Positions 1 through 7,310 of a stretch of 55,068 nt of DNA are shown piece after piece. Each line of letters begins with the position of its first letter. Position 1 is the stretch's first letter. The DNA is taken from the NCBI GenBank assembly GCA_937926145.1, contig CALANW010000141.1:1-55068 (forward strand), given 5' to 3'. The position numbers were made by a program, and so were the translations under genes. The stretch is from an uncultured Ruminococcus sp. GTDB lineage: Bacteria; Bacillota; Clostridia; Oscillospirales; Ruminococcaceae. Below the pieces are notes generated by a model. That model did no database searches and had not been told where the DNA came from. It worked only from the letters and a program-made list of their open reading frames with translations.

Positions 1-132
1 TAGACAAAAAATCGGCGCAAAAGCCATATAAACCTGTTTTCAACATCAAGCTGTTTTCAACATCAAGCTGTTTTCAACAGCTACGAGATTTTGCTTGATT
101 TTTTGTACACTTTCAGTTTAAAAATTAGTATA
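1..132. repeat. MITE-like element, copy 1 (left end cut by window)
   Basis: This is an AT-rich inverted-repeat element ending in a TATACTAA-type terminus next to an ACAAAAAATC block. It matches 50226-50344 in inverse orientation, including the GTAGCTGTT core. Unlike that copy it carries a 17-bp unit (CTGTTTTCAACATCAAG) in tandem, about 2.7 copies at roughly 34-79. The right end stops 2-3 bases before the stop codon of the gene at 135-503. No coding potential is visible. Confidence 0.75.
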
Positions 133-134
133 AT

Positions 135-503
135 TCAGTTTTTTATTGTTTCGGAAAAAATCTCCCAGTAGAATTTTCGCTCCGACTGCGGAAAATCGGA
201 CAAAATACCATGCTCGGGGTCGTAGAAAATGCCGTCCGCATAGAGCGACCAGTGCCAGCATCGCGGAGTTTCAAGGCTGAGAAGCGCACACCGTGGGAGA
301 TCGGCGGCGGTTTGAGCCTGTTTTCGCTCGGGTGAGAATTTAATGCCGTGCTCGGTCAGGATGCGCTTCATTTCTTTAAGGTCGGTTTCGCGGTCGTTGC
401 CGAGATATTCGCATATATATTCGGTTGATGTTCCGAGCAGCATTGCAAGCACAGCCTGACCGCACTGCAGGTCTGTCGGTTCGTGGATATAGTTTATGTT
501 CAT
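135..503 (-). CDS. C39-like / papain-fold cysteine protease-like protein
   Basis: A 122-residue protein with the layout of a peptidase C39-like (papain-fold) domain. Cys14 sits in an LQCGQA motif near the N-terminus. His84 lies in CWHWSLY and Asp95 in FYDPEHG, giving a plausible Cys-His-Asp triad. There is no signal peptide or membrane segment, so it is probably cytosolic. It is shorter than typical bacteriocin-exporter C39 domains because it stands alone. The start is set by AGGTGA a few bases upstream of ATG 503. It lies downstream of a MATE gene on the same strand, with a MITE between them and another directly after its stop codon. Substrate is unknown. The family call is moderately sure; actual protease activity is inference. 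Confidence 0.6.
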   Translation of the reverse strand: MNINYIHEPTDLQCGQAVLAMLLGTSTEYICEYLGNDRETDLKEMKRILTEHGIKFSPERKQAQTAADLPRCALLSLETPRCWHWSLYADGIFYDPEHGILSDFPQSERKFYWEIFSETIKN

Positions 504-520
504 AGTTCACCTGTTTCTTT

Positions 521-641
521 TATACTAAACACCAATTAAAAACTATACAAAAAATCGAGCATAATCTTGTAGCTGTTTTAACAGCTTTATATGGATTAAG
601 CGACGATTTTTTGTCTATAGTTTTATTGGTGTTTAGTATTA
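521..641. repeat. MITE-like element, copy 2, with about 36-bp terminal inverted repeats
   Basis: The left arm (521-557) and right arm (604-641) are near-perfect inverted repeats starting TATACTAAACACCAAT and running into ACAAAAAATCG. The centre holds GTAGCTGTTTTAACAGC. The architecture matches the elements at 1-132 and 50226-50344, with divergent arm sequences. The right arm encodes the last five residues and the stop codon of the MATE gene at 623-1948. Confidence 0.8.
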
Positions 642-1948
642 TCTGCTTTTGATGTTTTTAAGAATATTATGCTGACGAAAAGCACTGCAGTTTCGACAAC
701 GGGCATTACTTTCCACAAGCTGTTTCCGCCGAACAAGAGGGGGAATGTGAGTATTGCAAGGCTGCTCAGAATGATGTTTCGCAGCAGCGAGATGCACAGT
801 GACTTTTTCACGCTAAGAACGGATTGCAGGTAATACGATGTCAACAGGTTTATTCCCATTGGGAGAAAAGCAATAAAATAGGTTCGTATCGCGCTTTGTG
901 CAATAAGCTTCGTATCTTCGCCTATTTTCATAAAAATTCCGCCTATCTGCAATGGGAAAAGTATTCCGCTCAGCGAAAAAACAACGCCCATAATTATTAT
1001 CGTCAGAAAGGACATATTTCGTATGCCCTGTATCCTTTGGCGGTTGCCTGCGCCGTAATTCGTGGCGATGATAGGCTGAATGGATTGTCCCACGCCAGTG
1101 AAGAGGGAGTTTATAAGGATAACGCAGTTGAAAATGACGCTGTACACCGACAGTGCGGGATCTCCGCAGTATTTCAGTATCTGTATATTAAAAAGCAGGA
1201 CGATGAATCCGTTTGCAAGCTCGTTGAAAAAGCTTGGTATACCGTTGCCGATTATCTGTCCGATGCTTGAAAAAATATGCTTCGGCTTTATGAATTTAAG
1301 CTCATTTTTCTTGCTGAACCAGTGCGAAATGCCGACAGCTGCCTGAATGACCATACCGAGCACCGAGGCAAGAGCAGCTCCGCCGATGCCCATTTTGAGC
1401 GGAAATACGAATACAATATCGAGAACGATATTCACCGCTCCTCCGAGCAGAACGCCTGCCATTGCACGGTTCGGGTCGCCGTCCGCACGGACAAAGATAG
1501 CGATATAGTTGGAAAAGACAGCCACGGGCAGGAACATATTTATGTATTTCATATAGGACATAGCGTAAGGGAAAAGCGTATCGTTCGCGCCCATATTGCG
1601 GAGCAGGAACGGTATACCAAAGCCATACATGAGCCACAGTATCAATGTAAGAAATGCCAGCGTGAAGAACGACAGAATGAAAAATCGGTTCGCTTTATCG
1701 TAGTTTCCCGTGCCTCGGTTCACGCTCATCTGAACAGAGCCGCCGACCCCGAACAGTATTCCCGAGGACATCAGAATACACAACAGCGGTGTGGTTATGC
1801 TCAATGCGGCGAGTGCATCTGCGCCAACGCCTTTTCCGATGACGATAGCATCTGTAAGCGTATAGATCGACATTACCATTGCGCTTCCGAGAGAGGGTAT
1901 CAGAAATCGGAAATACAGTTTTTTCAGGTTATCTTTCAGCAAGTCCAT
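623..1948 (-). CDS. MATE family multidrug efflux protein (MepA-like)
   Basis: A 441-residue polytopic protein of normal MATE length, expected to have 12 membrane segments and to exchange drugs or organic cations for Na+ or H+ at the cytoplasmic membrane. The N-terminus (LKDNLKKLYFRFLIPSL) and the repeated GxGxSVQMSV and VGQSIQPIIA regions are typical of the family. The start at 1948 is preferred because GGAGG lies directly upstream. The frame stays open further 5', to an ATG at 2017, but that stretch overlaps the leader terminator hairpin. The last residues (NTKHQ) and the stop codon come from a MITE terminal repeat. Expression is probably controlled by the structured leader at 1960-2080 behind a consensus promoter. 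The substrate is unknown; guanidine-type compounds are possible if the leader is the mepA motif. Confidence 0.9.
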   Translation of the reverse strand: MDLLKDNLKKLYFRFLIPSLGSAMVMSIYTLTDAIVIGKGVGADALAALSITTPLLCILMSSGILFGVGGSVQMSVNRGTGNYDKANRFFILSFFTLAFLTLILWLMYGFGIPFLLRNMGANDTLFPYAMSYMKYINMFLPVAVFSNYIAIFVRADGDPNRAMAGVLLGGAVNIVLDIVFVFPLKMGIGGAALASVLGMVIQAAVGISHWFSKKNELKFIKPKHIFSSIGQIIGNGIPSFFNELANGFIVLLFNIQILKYCGDPALSVYSVIFNCVILINSLFTGVGQSIQPIIATNYGAGNRQRIQGIRNMSFLTIIIMGVVFSLSGILFPLQIGGIFMKIGEDTKLIAQSAIRTYFIAFLPMGINLLTSYYLQSVLSVKKSLCISLLRNIILSSLAILTFPLLFGGNSLWKVMPVVETAVLFVSIIFLKTSKADNTKHQ

Positions 1949-1959
1949 TTTACTTCCTC

Positions 1960-2080
1960 CAAAAATAAAAGCCGGATAAGAACAACATCTTATCCGGCTC
2001 ACAATTAATGTGTCCATCCGGGAATCTCACTTAATCTAAGTGAAACACCTTGCAAGGTGCTTATGGCACCGTCCGACTTC
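1960..2080 (-). promoter_or_regulatory. structured leader, candidate guanidine-IV (mepA motif) riboswitch
   Basis: On the minus strand the transcript from the 2086-2114 promoter begins close to GAAGTCGGACGGTGCC. It can fold into a GGTGC/GCACC or CACCTTGCAAGGTG hairpin and a TCACTTA-GAT-TAAGTGA hairpin, followed by the terminator. Two hairpins plus terminator before a MATE gene in Clostridia is the context described for the guanidine-IV (mepA) riboswitch. The leader structure is seen in the sequence; the class assignment is inference from context and partial memory of the motif. Confidence 0.5.
1961..1999 (-). terminator. intrinsic terminator within the MATE leader (attenuator)
   Basis: A perfect 10-bp stem (GCCGGATAAG, 1971-1980, with CTTATCCGGC, 1989-1998) has an 8-base loop. 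On the minus strand it is followed by TTTTATTTTT and then the GGAGG ribosome binding site of the MATE gene. Its position between promoter and start codon makes it a regulated terminator rather than an operon end. An upstream CCGGAT (complement of 2016-2021) could pair with its 3' arm as antiterminator. Confidence 0.8.
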
Positions 2081-2085
2081 TGAAT

Positions 2086-2114
2086 ATTATAGCAAAAGAT
2101 ATATGAGTTGTCAA
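2086..2114 (-). promoter_or_regulatory. consensus sigma-A promoter of the MATE gene
   Basis: On the minus strand a perfect TTGACA (complement of 2109-2114) and a perfect TATAAT (complement of 2086-2091) are separated by exactly 17 bases. Transcription would start near 2079, at the 5' edge of the structured leader. Confidence 0.85.
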
Positions 2115-2195
2115 TGTCAGTTTTGCGACTTAATTTTTCAATGTTTGCGTGATTTTTTATGCAAAATTACAGTTTAGAGAGTGAAGCGGAGCAGG

Positions 2196-2780
2196 TCAGA
2201 TATCAAAACCCATAGCTGTTTTGACGATATGCATTTGTTCCGTTCCGATAAGGCTTTCCAGAAGCATAAATGCGACTTCGGGCGCAGTCTGAGGGCAGTA
2301 TGATGTGATGATATTGTCCGTTTTGACGATAGGCTCGTTGACGACTTCAACGCCGAACTCTGCAAGCTGTTTCTGCCTTCTTCCGACGCTGAGATGATAG
2401 GTCGTTGCCTTTTTGCCCGTTAAAATGCCGCTGTACCCGAGCGCAAGTGCGGCTACGCATATTGTTGCTATTATTTTATGTTGACGGTCAAATTCACGGA
2501 TAAGTTCGGCTGTTTCTTCCGAAAAAGCTTCTTCGTAAAAGCCGAATTCCTCGAAACCTCCTGGGATAGCAAGCGCGTCATAATCATCGGGGTGAACATC
2601 TTTTACAAGTTTATCAACTATCACGGGCAAACCAAAAGAGCTTGTGACGGTTTTGGAAAATCCGCAAGTCACAACATCGATGTCGTGGTGATGATCGGTC
2701 TTTGCCCAGCCCATTACATCGATAAAAACACTCGCTTCCATTGTTTCAAAGCCTTTGGCGAGAAATAAAAGAACTTTCAT
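2196..2780 (-). CDS. DJ-1/PfpI family protein
   Basis: A 194-residue protein of the DJ-1/PfpI superfamily, which includes glyoxalase/deglycase-like, chaperone and amidotransferase-like members. The opening strand and GFETMEAS supply the conserved Glu (Glu15). The nucleophile elbow has Cys108 in ATICVAALAL, and the PGGFEEFGF segment is also typical. The start has a strong GGAGG. It lies 31 bases after the UvrA-like gene on the same strand, so the two are probably co-transcribed. That pairing suggests a damage or stress role, but the substrate is not evident. Confidence 0.85.
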   Translation of the reverse strand: MKVLLFLAKGFETMEASVFIDVMGWAKTDHHHDIDVVTCGFSKTVTSSFGLPVIVDKLVKDVHPDDYDALAIPGGFEEFGFYEEAFSEETAELIREFDRQHKIIATICVAALALGYSGILTGKKATTYHLSVGRRQKQLAEFGVEVVNEPIVKTDNIITSYCPQTAPEVAFMLLESLIGTEQMHIVKTAMGFDI

Positions 2781-2811
2781 TATCCCAATTCCTCCGATAT
2801 CAGAATTTTTT

Positions 2812-5289
2812 TTATAAATATTTTCCCGTGATGCTGTTTTCGTTTGCTTTTATCTCCTGCGGAGTTCCGACTGCAACGATACGACCGCCGTTTTCTCCGC
2901 CCTCGGGACCCATATCGATAACATAATCGGCATTGCGGATAACATCGAGGTCGTGTTCAATGACAACAACTGTAGCACCATTGTTTATAAGCGATTCAAA
3001 AACGCCGAGGAGGACTTTTACATCGAGTGGGTGAAGTCCTATCGATGGTTCATCGAAGACGAAAACGGAGTCGGTCTGTGTTTTGCCTATCTCGCTCGCA
3101 AGCTTTAAACGCTGTGCCTCACCGCCCGAAAGGCTGGGTGTTTCTTCGCCGAGGGTGAGATAGCCAAGTCCGAGCTGACGGAGAATATCAAGCTTCTGGC
3201 TGACAGTTTTCATATCCTTGCAAAAATCGAGGGCGGAGTTTATGTCCATATCCATAAGTTCGGGCAAAGATGCGGAACGTCCGTCTTTGTTCGTCAGCTT
3301 CACATCGCAGGCTGACTTTGCATAGCGTGAACCTCGGCAGTCGGGGCAGGGAATATTCACATCGGGCAAAAATTGAACATCAAGGCTGACAACTCCAGTT
3401 CCGTCGCAGCCTTGACAGCGCAGAGAACCCGTGTTATAGGAGAAATCGCTCGCTTTATAGCCTTTTCCCTTAGCATCGGCTGACTTTGCATAGAGCTTGC
3501 GGAGTTCATCGTGAACGCCTGCGTAGGTCGCAACGGTTGAGCGGACATTTATGCCGATAGGCGTTGCATCGATAAGCTTGATATGCTTTATGCCGTCTGC
3601 GGAAATTTCGCGGATATGCGGCGGCAGAGGTTTGTTATCGGTCGCGGCTTCGAGCGCGCGGACAAGGCTTTCGAGAACCATAGTTGTTTTTCCCGAACCC
3701 GAAACTCCCGTTACAACGGTGAGCCGTCCCTTTGGAAAATCGACTTCCAATGGCTTGACGGTGTAAATTTGAGAAGTGGAAAGGTGGATAGTTCCGTTGT
3801 CGAACAGCTTTTTCTTTTCGGCGCAGGGGCGAAGCTTCGTATCTGCTTTGCCCGAGAGGAAAGAACCAATCTGCGAAGCGGCATTTTCTACAATAGAGGG
3901 GATAGTTCCCTGAGCGATGATATGACCGCCCTTTGCGCCTGCTTCAGGCCCCATTTCAACTATCCAATCGGCTTCTTTAAGTATCTGCGTATCGTGATCG
4001 ACCAGGATAACGGAGTTTCCGTCGGCGACAAGGTCGTGCATAACGCCCGTCAGACCGATGATATTTGACGGGTGCAGACCGATAGACGGCTCATCGAGAA
4101 CGTAAAGCACACCCGTTGTTCTGTTACGGACGGCACGGGCAAGCTGCATACGCTGACGTTCGCCCGTGGAGAGCGTTGCGGCGGAACGGTCGAGGGTAAG
4201 ATATCCCAAGCCTAAGTCCATGAGCCGCTTTGCAGTGCTTTGGAACGAATCGCAGATGCTTTCCGCCATTGGGCGCATTTCTTCGGGCAGGCTTTGCGGA
4301 ACGCCTTTTACCCAGTTCACAAGCTCGGAGAGCGTCATGGTGCAGGCTTCGTCAAGCGAGATCCCGCGCAGCTTCGGCGCACGAGCCTTGTCGGAAAGTC
4401 TTGTTCCGTGACACTCGGGGCAGATATCCTCTTTCAGAAATTTCTCAACGCGCTTCATACCCTTTTCGTCCTTGACTTTGGCGAGGGCGTTTTCAACGGT
4501 GTAGACGGCGTTAAAATAGGTGAAGTCAAGCTCGCCTGCCTGATTGGAATTTTTTGCGTGGTAAAAGATATGCTTCTTTTCGGCAGGACCGTGATAGACG
4601 ATATCTTTTTCACGGTCGGTCAATTCGCGGAAAGGTACATCGGTGCGAACTCCCATTTCACGGCAGACATCGGTCATAAGCGACCACATCAGGCTGTTCC
4701 AAGGGGCAACTGCGCCCTCGTCAATGCTTATGGAATCATCGGGGACAAGGCTTGCGATATCAACTGTGCGGACGCTTCCCGTGCCGCCGCATTTCTGACA
4801 AGCGCCCTGAGAGTTGAATGCCAGTTCTTCGGCTGACGGCGCATAAAAATGCTCGCCGCATTCGGGGCAGACGAGTTCTTTTCCCGCGGCAACGAGCAGG
4901 GACGGCTGAAGATAATGCCCGTTAGGGCAGCGGTGGTTCGCAAGTCGGGAATACATAAGGCGCAGGCTGTTGAGCAGTTCCGTACCCGTGCCGAATGTGC
5001 TTCGTATGCCGGGGATGGCAGGGCGCTGGTGAAGAGCAAGAGCGGCAGGGACGTAAAGCACCTCGTCAACGCTTGCTTTGGAAGCCTGCGTCATACGGCG
5101 GCGCGTGTAGGTCGAGAGCGCTTCGAGGTATCGGCGTGAACCCTCGGCATAAAGCACTCCGAGCGCCAGCGAAGACTTTCCCGAACCCGAAACGCCTGCG
5201 ATGCCGACTATTTTCCCGAGCGGTATATCAACGTCAATATTTTTGAGATTGTGGACTTTTGCTCCGCGAATGAGCATTTTATCTATCAT
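2812..5289 (-). CDS. UvrA-family ABC ATPase, UvrA2-like, lacking the UvrB-binding domain
   Basis: An 825-residue tandem ABC ATPase of the UvrA family, which binds damaged or drug-modified DNA. The first Walker A is GVSGSGKSS at about 32-40, followed by the UvrA hallmark YAEGSRRYLEALSTY. The second is GVSGSGKTT in the C-terminal half. Zinc-type cysteines appear as CPECG...CQKCGG and CQGCDG...CPDCRG. Canonical UvrA is about 940-950 residues. Here the region after HRCPNGH runs almost directly into the zinc module, so the roughly 100-residue UvrB-binding domain appears absent. That is the pattern of class II UvrA (UvrA2) and of antibiotic self-resistance relatives. It probably cannot load UvrB normally. 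An alternative start is Met5. Confidence 0.85.
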   Translation of the reverse strand: MIDKMLIRGAKVHNLKNIDVDIPLGKIVGIAGVSGSGKSSLALGVLYAEGSRRYLEALSTYTRRRMTQASKASVDEVLYVPAALALHQRPAIPGIRSTFGTGTELLNSLRLMYSRLANHRCPNGHYLQPSLLVAAGKELVCPECGEHFYAPSAEELAFNSQGACQKCGGTGSVRTVDIASLVPDDSISIDEGAVAPWNSLMWSLMTDVCREMGVRTDVPFRELTDREKDIVYHGPAEKKHIFYHAKNSNQAGELDFTYFNAVYTVENALAKVKDEKGMKRVEKFLKEDICPECHGTRLSDKARAPKLRGISLDEACTMTLSELVNWVKGVPQSLPEEMRPMAESICDSFQSTAKRLMDLGLGYLTLDRSAATLSTGERQRMQLARAVRNRTTGVLYVLDEPSIGLHPSNIIGLTGVMHDLVADGNSVILVDHDTQILKEADWIVEMGPEAGAKGGHIIAQGTIPSIVENAASQIGSFLSGKADTKLRPCAEKKKLFDNGTIHLSTSQIYTVKPLEVDFPKGRLTVVTGVSGSGKTTMVLESLVRALEAATDNKPLPPHIREISADGIKHIKLIDATPIGINVRSTVATYAGVHDELRKLYAKSADAKGKGYKASDFSYNTGSLRCQGCDGTGVVSLDVQFLPDVNIPCPDCRGSRYAKSACDVKLTNKDGRSASLPELMDMDINSALDFCKDMKTVSQKLDILRQLGLGYLTLGEETPSLSGGEAQRLKLASEIGKTQTDSVFVFDEPSIGLHPLDVKVLLGVFESLINNGATVVVIEHDLDVIRNADYVIDMGPEGGENGGRIVAVGTPQEIKANENSITGKYL

Positions 5290-5421
5290 TTTTATTACTC
5301 CGTTTTTTACAAAGATTTTCTTAATTATAGCATATTAAAACCGCTTGTGCAATATTTGTATCTTAGTTTCACTGTATTTCAACGGGTGGATCATTCTTCT
5401 TAGAATTATCAGTGATTTATT

Positions 5422-5559
5422 GTAGGGGACGGGTTTCTGTCCCGAATCGCGCCGACGATTTTTCGGCACATATATTATCTTTCGTAAACAAAAAGAACCC
5501 GTTTTCAATAATTCAAAATTTTAGAAAACTGGTTCTTTATTTATTATGAAACGCCTTGC
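5422..5559. repeat. terminator-bearing dispersed repeat, copy A
   Basis: This stretch is nearly identical to 36635-36772. It runs from GTAGGGGACGGGTTT through TTTTTCGGCACATATATTATC to GAAACGCCTTGC. Inside lies a hairpin (AAGAACCCGTTTTC with GAAAACTGGTTCTT, about 5491-5538) followed by TTATTTATT, a bidirectional terminator-like structure. It occupies most of the gap between the UvrA-like and MFS genes. No other feature is visible in 5290-5614. Confidence 0.75.
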
Positions 5560-5614
5560 TGACAGTACGGGTTTCGCGTGAGAATTGTCCGAATTAATTT
5601 GTGCTGAACCTGTA

Positions 5615-6799
5615 TTATTGCTTTGCCTGCCTTGCATTTTTCAGGATAAGAAGCACGAGCGTCAGCACAATGGGAAATACGCAGCCTGCGAGCATACCTT
5701 TCTGCATATTGTCGCCTGCGCTCTGGGTGATGTTTCCGACTATCCATGGTCCGAGCGCGCCGCCCATATCGCCTGCCATTGCGAGCAGGGCGAACATTGC
5801 CGTTCCGCCCGACGGTATCTTCGCTGAGCATATACTTATTGCACCGGGCCACATTATGCCCACCGAGAAGCCGCACATTATACAGCCGAGAAGTCCGAGC
5901 ATCGGTATGCTTGCTGTTGAAGCCGTTACATAGCAGACAAGGCAGAGGCAGCCCGAGCCTATCATAAATTTCATCAGGTCGAGCTTATCGCCGTATTTTC
6001 CGTAGATAGTTCGGCTTATTCCCATTGTTACGGCGAAAAGGCAAGGCCCTGCGATATCGCCGACCGATTTCGATAGACCGAGTGCGGATTCGGCAAAGGC
6101 TGATGCCCACTGCGCCATTGAAAGCTCCGATGCTCCTGCGCATATCATAAGAACTATCGCGAGCCAGAAGAGCGGCACTTTCAGCAGACCTTTTATGCTC
6201 ATTCCATCGCCGTACTCAACGGGGTGTTCGATAGGGCAGGAGGTGAAGTTGAACATATTGATAAACGGAATGAGCGCCCACGCGCAGGAGAGCCACTTCC
6301 AGTTTTCTATGCCGAAAAGGGCGAAAAACAGCGTTGAGATAAGTATAACTCCGACCGAACCCCAGCAGTAAAAAGAGTGGAGGAGGCTCATCGCAGCTTC
6401 TTTATGCTCGAACGGGCAGGCCTCGACGATGGGACTGACAAGCACCTCGGTCAGACCGCTGCCGACGGCGTATATCACCGTGCTTATGATTATCCCAGTG
6501 AACGGGTCGGGGAGAAGCTCGGGCAGAAACGCAAGTCCGATAAGTCCCACGGCGGACATAAACTGCGAGCCGACAACGCACCTGCGGTAGCCTATTTTAT
6601 CGGCGAATTTCGCACACAAAACATCGACGATGAGCTGCGTTACGAAAAATACCGATGAAATAAGAGCGATCTTTCCCAGCGGTATGCTGTACTTATTATG
6701 AAAGGTGAGAAATAAAAGCGGAGCAAAATTTGCCGCAATTGCCTGCGTTACAAATCCGAGATAGCAGGCAATGACTGTTTTTCTGTAATTCTGTGCCAT
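5615..6799 (-). CDS. MFS transporter
   Basis: A 394-residue major facilitator superfamily protein with about 12 hydrophobic segments. The motif A-like loop FADKIGYRR lies between the second and third helices, and a central cytoplasmic loop (about 185-205) separates the two six-helix halves. The overall style (FHNKYSIPLGKIALIS, GLTEVLVSPIVEACP) resembles sugar/fucose-permease-like MFS proteins, but the substrate cannot be read from the sequence. It is encoded alone on the minus strand, with weak ribosome-binding-site similarity upstream of ATG 6799. The terminator repeat at 5422-5559 follows it. Confidence 0.85.
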   Translation of the reverse strand: MAQNYRKTVIACYLGFVTQAIAANFAPLLFLTFHNKYSIPLGKIALISSVFFVTQLIVDVLCAKFADKIGYRRCVVGSQFMSAVGLIGLAFLPELLPDPFTGIIISTVIYAVGSGLTEVLVSPIVEACPFEHKEAAMSLLHSFYCWGSVGVILISTLFFALFGIENWKWLSCAWALIPFINMFNFTSCPIEHPVEYGDGMSIKGLLKVPLFWLAIVLMICAGASELSMAQWASAFAESALGLSKSVGDIAGPCLFAVTMGISRTIYGKYGDKLDLMKFMIGSGCLCLVCYVTASTASIPMLGLLGCIMCGFSVGIMWPGAISICSAKIPSGGTAMFALLAMAGDMGGALGPWIVGNITQSAGDNMQKGMLAGCVFPIVLTLVLLILKNARQAKQ

Positions 6800-7229
6800 A
6801 ATATCAAACCTCAGTTTAAAATTTTATATGAATATAATAATAACAGCGGCAGCATAATAATTCTATAAGAAAACTGCCCAAATTTATAATTATACTGCCA
6901 AAAACTGCGATAAAATTGAGAATTTTGATGCTTTTTCCAATAATATTTTATCATAGCATAAAAAGAAACGATTTTCAATGCAAAAATTATTTCTATAGTT
7001 GAAAAATATAAAGCCGCCCTGCAAACAGCGCAACGAGAGAGTTTGCAGAGCAGTTTTTATATCTCAGAGAAAAGTGAAAATCTATGTAAAGTCACGGTGA
7101 AGTAAGTTTTTGGAAGATATATGCGAAGTGAACGGTGAATTATCGTAAATGCGATGATCTTTTCAAAAAATGCTTCATTTTATTGGGTTAAATTGTAAGT
7201 AAACGCAGGATAAATGCTTGTAAAATCCG
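6800..7229. other. non-coding stretch upstream of the ugpB-like gene
   Basis: No open frame with gene character is seen. It contains a hairpin at about 7017-7050 (GCCCTGCAAAC with GTTTGCAGAGC) followed by AGTTTTTAT, terminator-like on the plus strand. Two direct copies of ACGGTGAA occur at 7094-7101 and 7132-7139, 38 bases apart, upstream of the promoter at 7230. They might be activator sites for the AraC-type regulator encoded at 12521. Confidence 0.4.
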
Positions 7230-7258
7230 TTGACTTCACCTCTTTGCGGTGATATTAT
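7230..7258 (+). promoter_or_regulatory. promoter of the ugpB-like operon with a dyad in the spacer
   Basis: TTGACT (7230-7235) and TATTAT (7253-7258) are separated by 17 bases. The spacer contains the inverted repeat TCACC-N7-GGTGA, a possible operator. The ribosome binding site AAGGAG precedes ATG 7311. Confidence 0.65.
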
Positions 7259-7310
7259 AAGCCCGTAAGTTCAAAACGACTACAAATAAAATAAGGAGCG
7301 TAATCCAAAG

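Noticed and set aside
34..79. CRISPR-like tandem repeat
   Set aside because: The 17-bp units are directly adjacent with no spacers and lie within a MITE.
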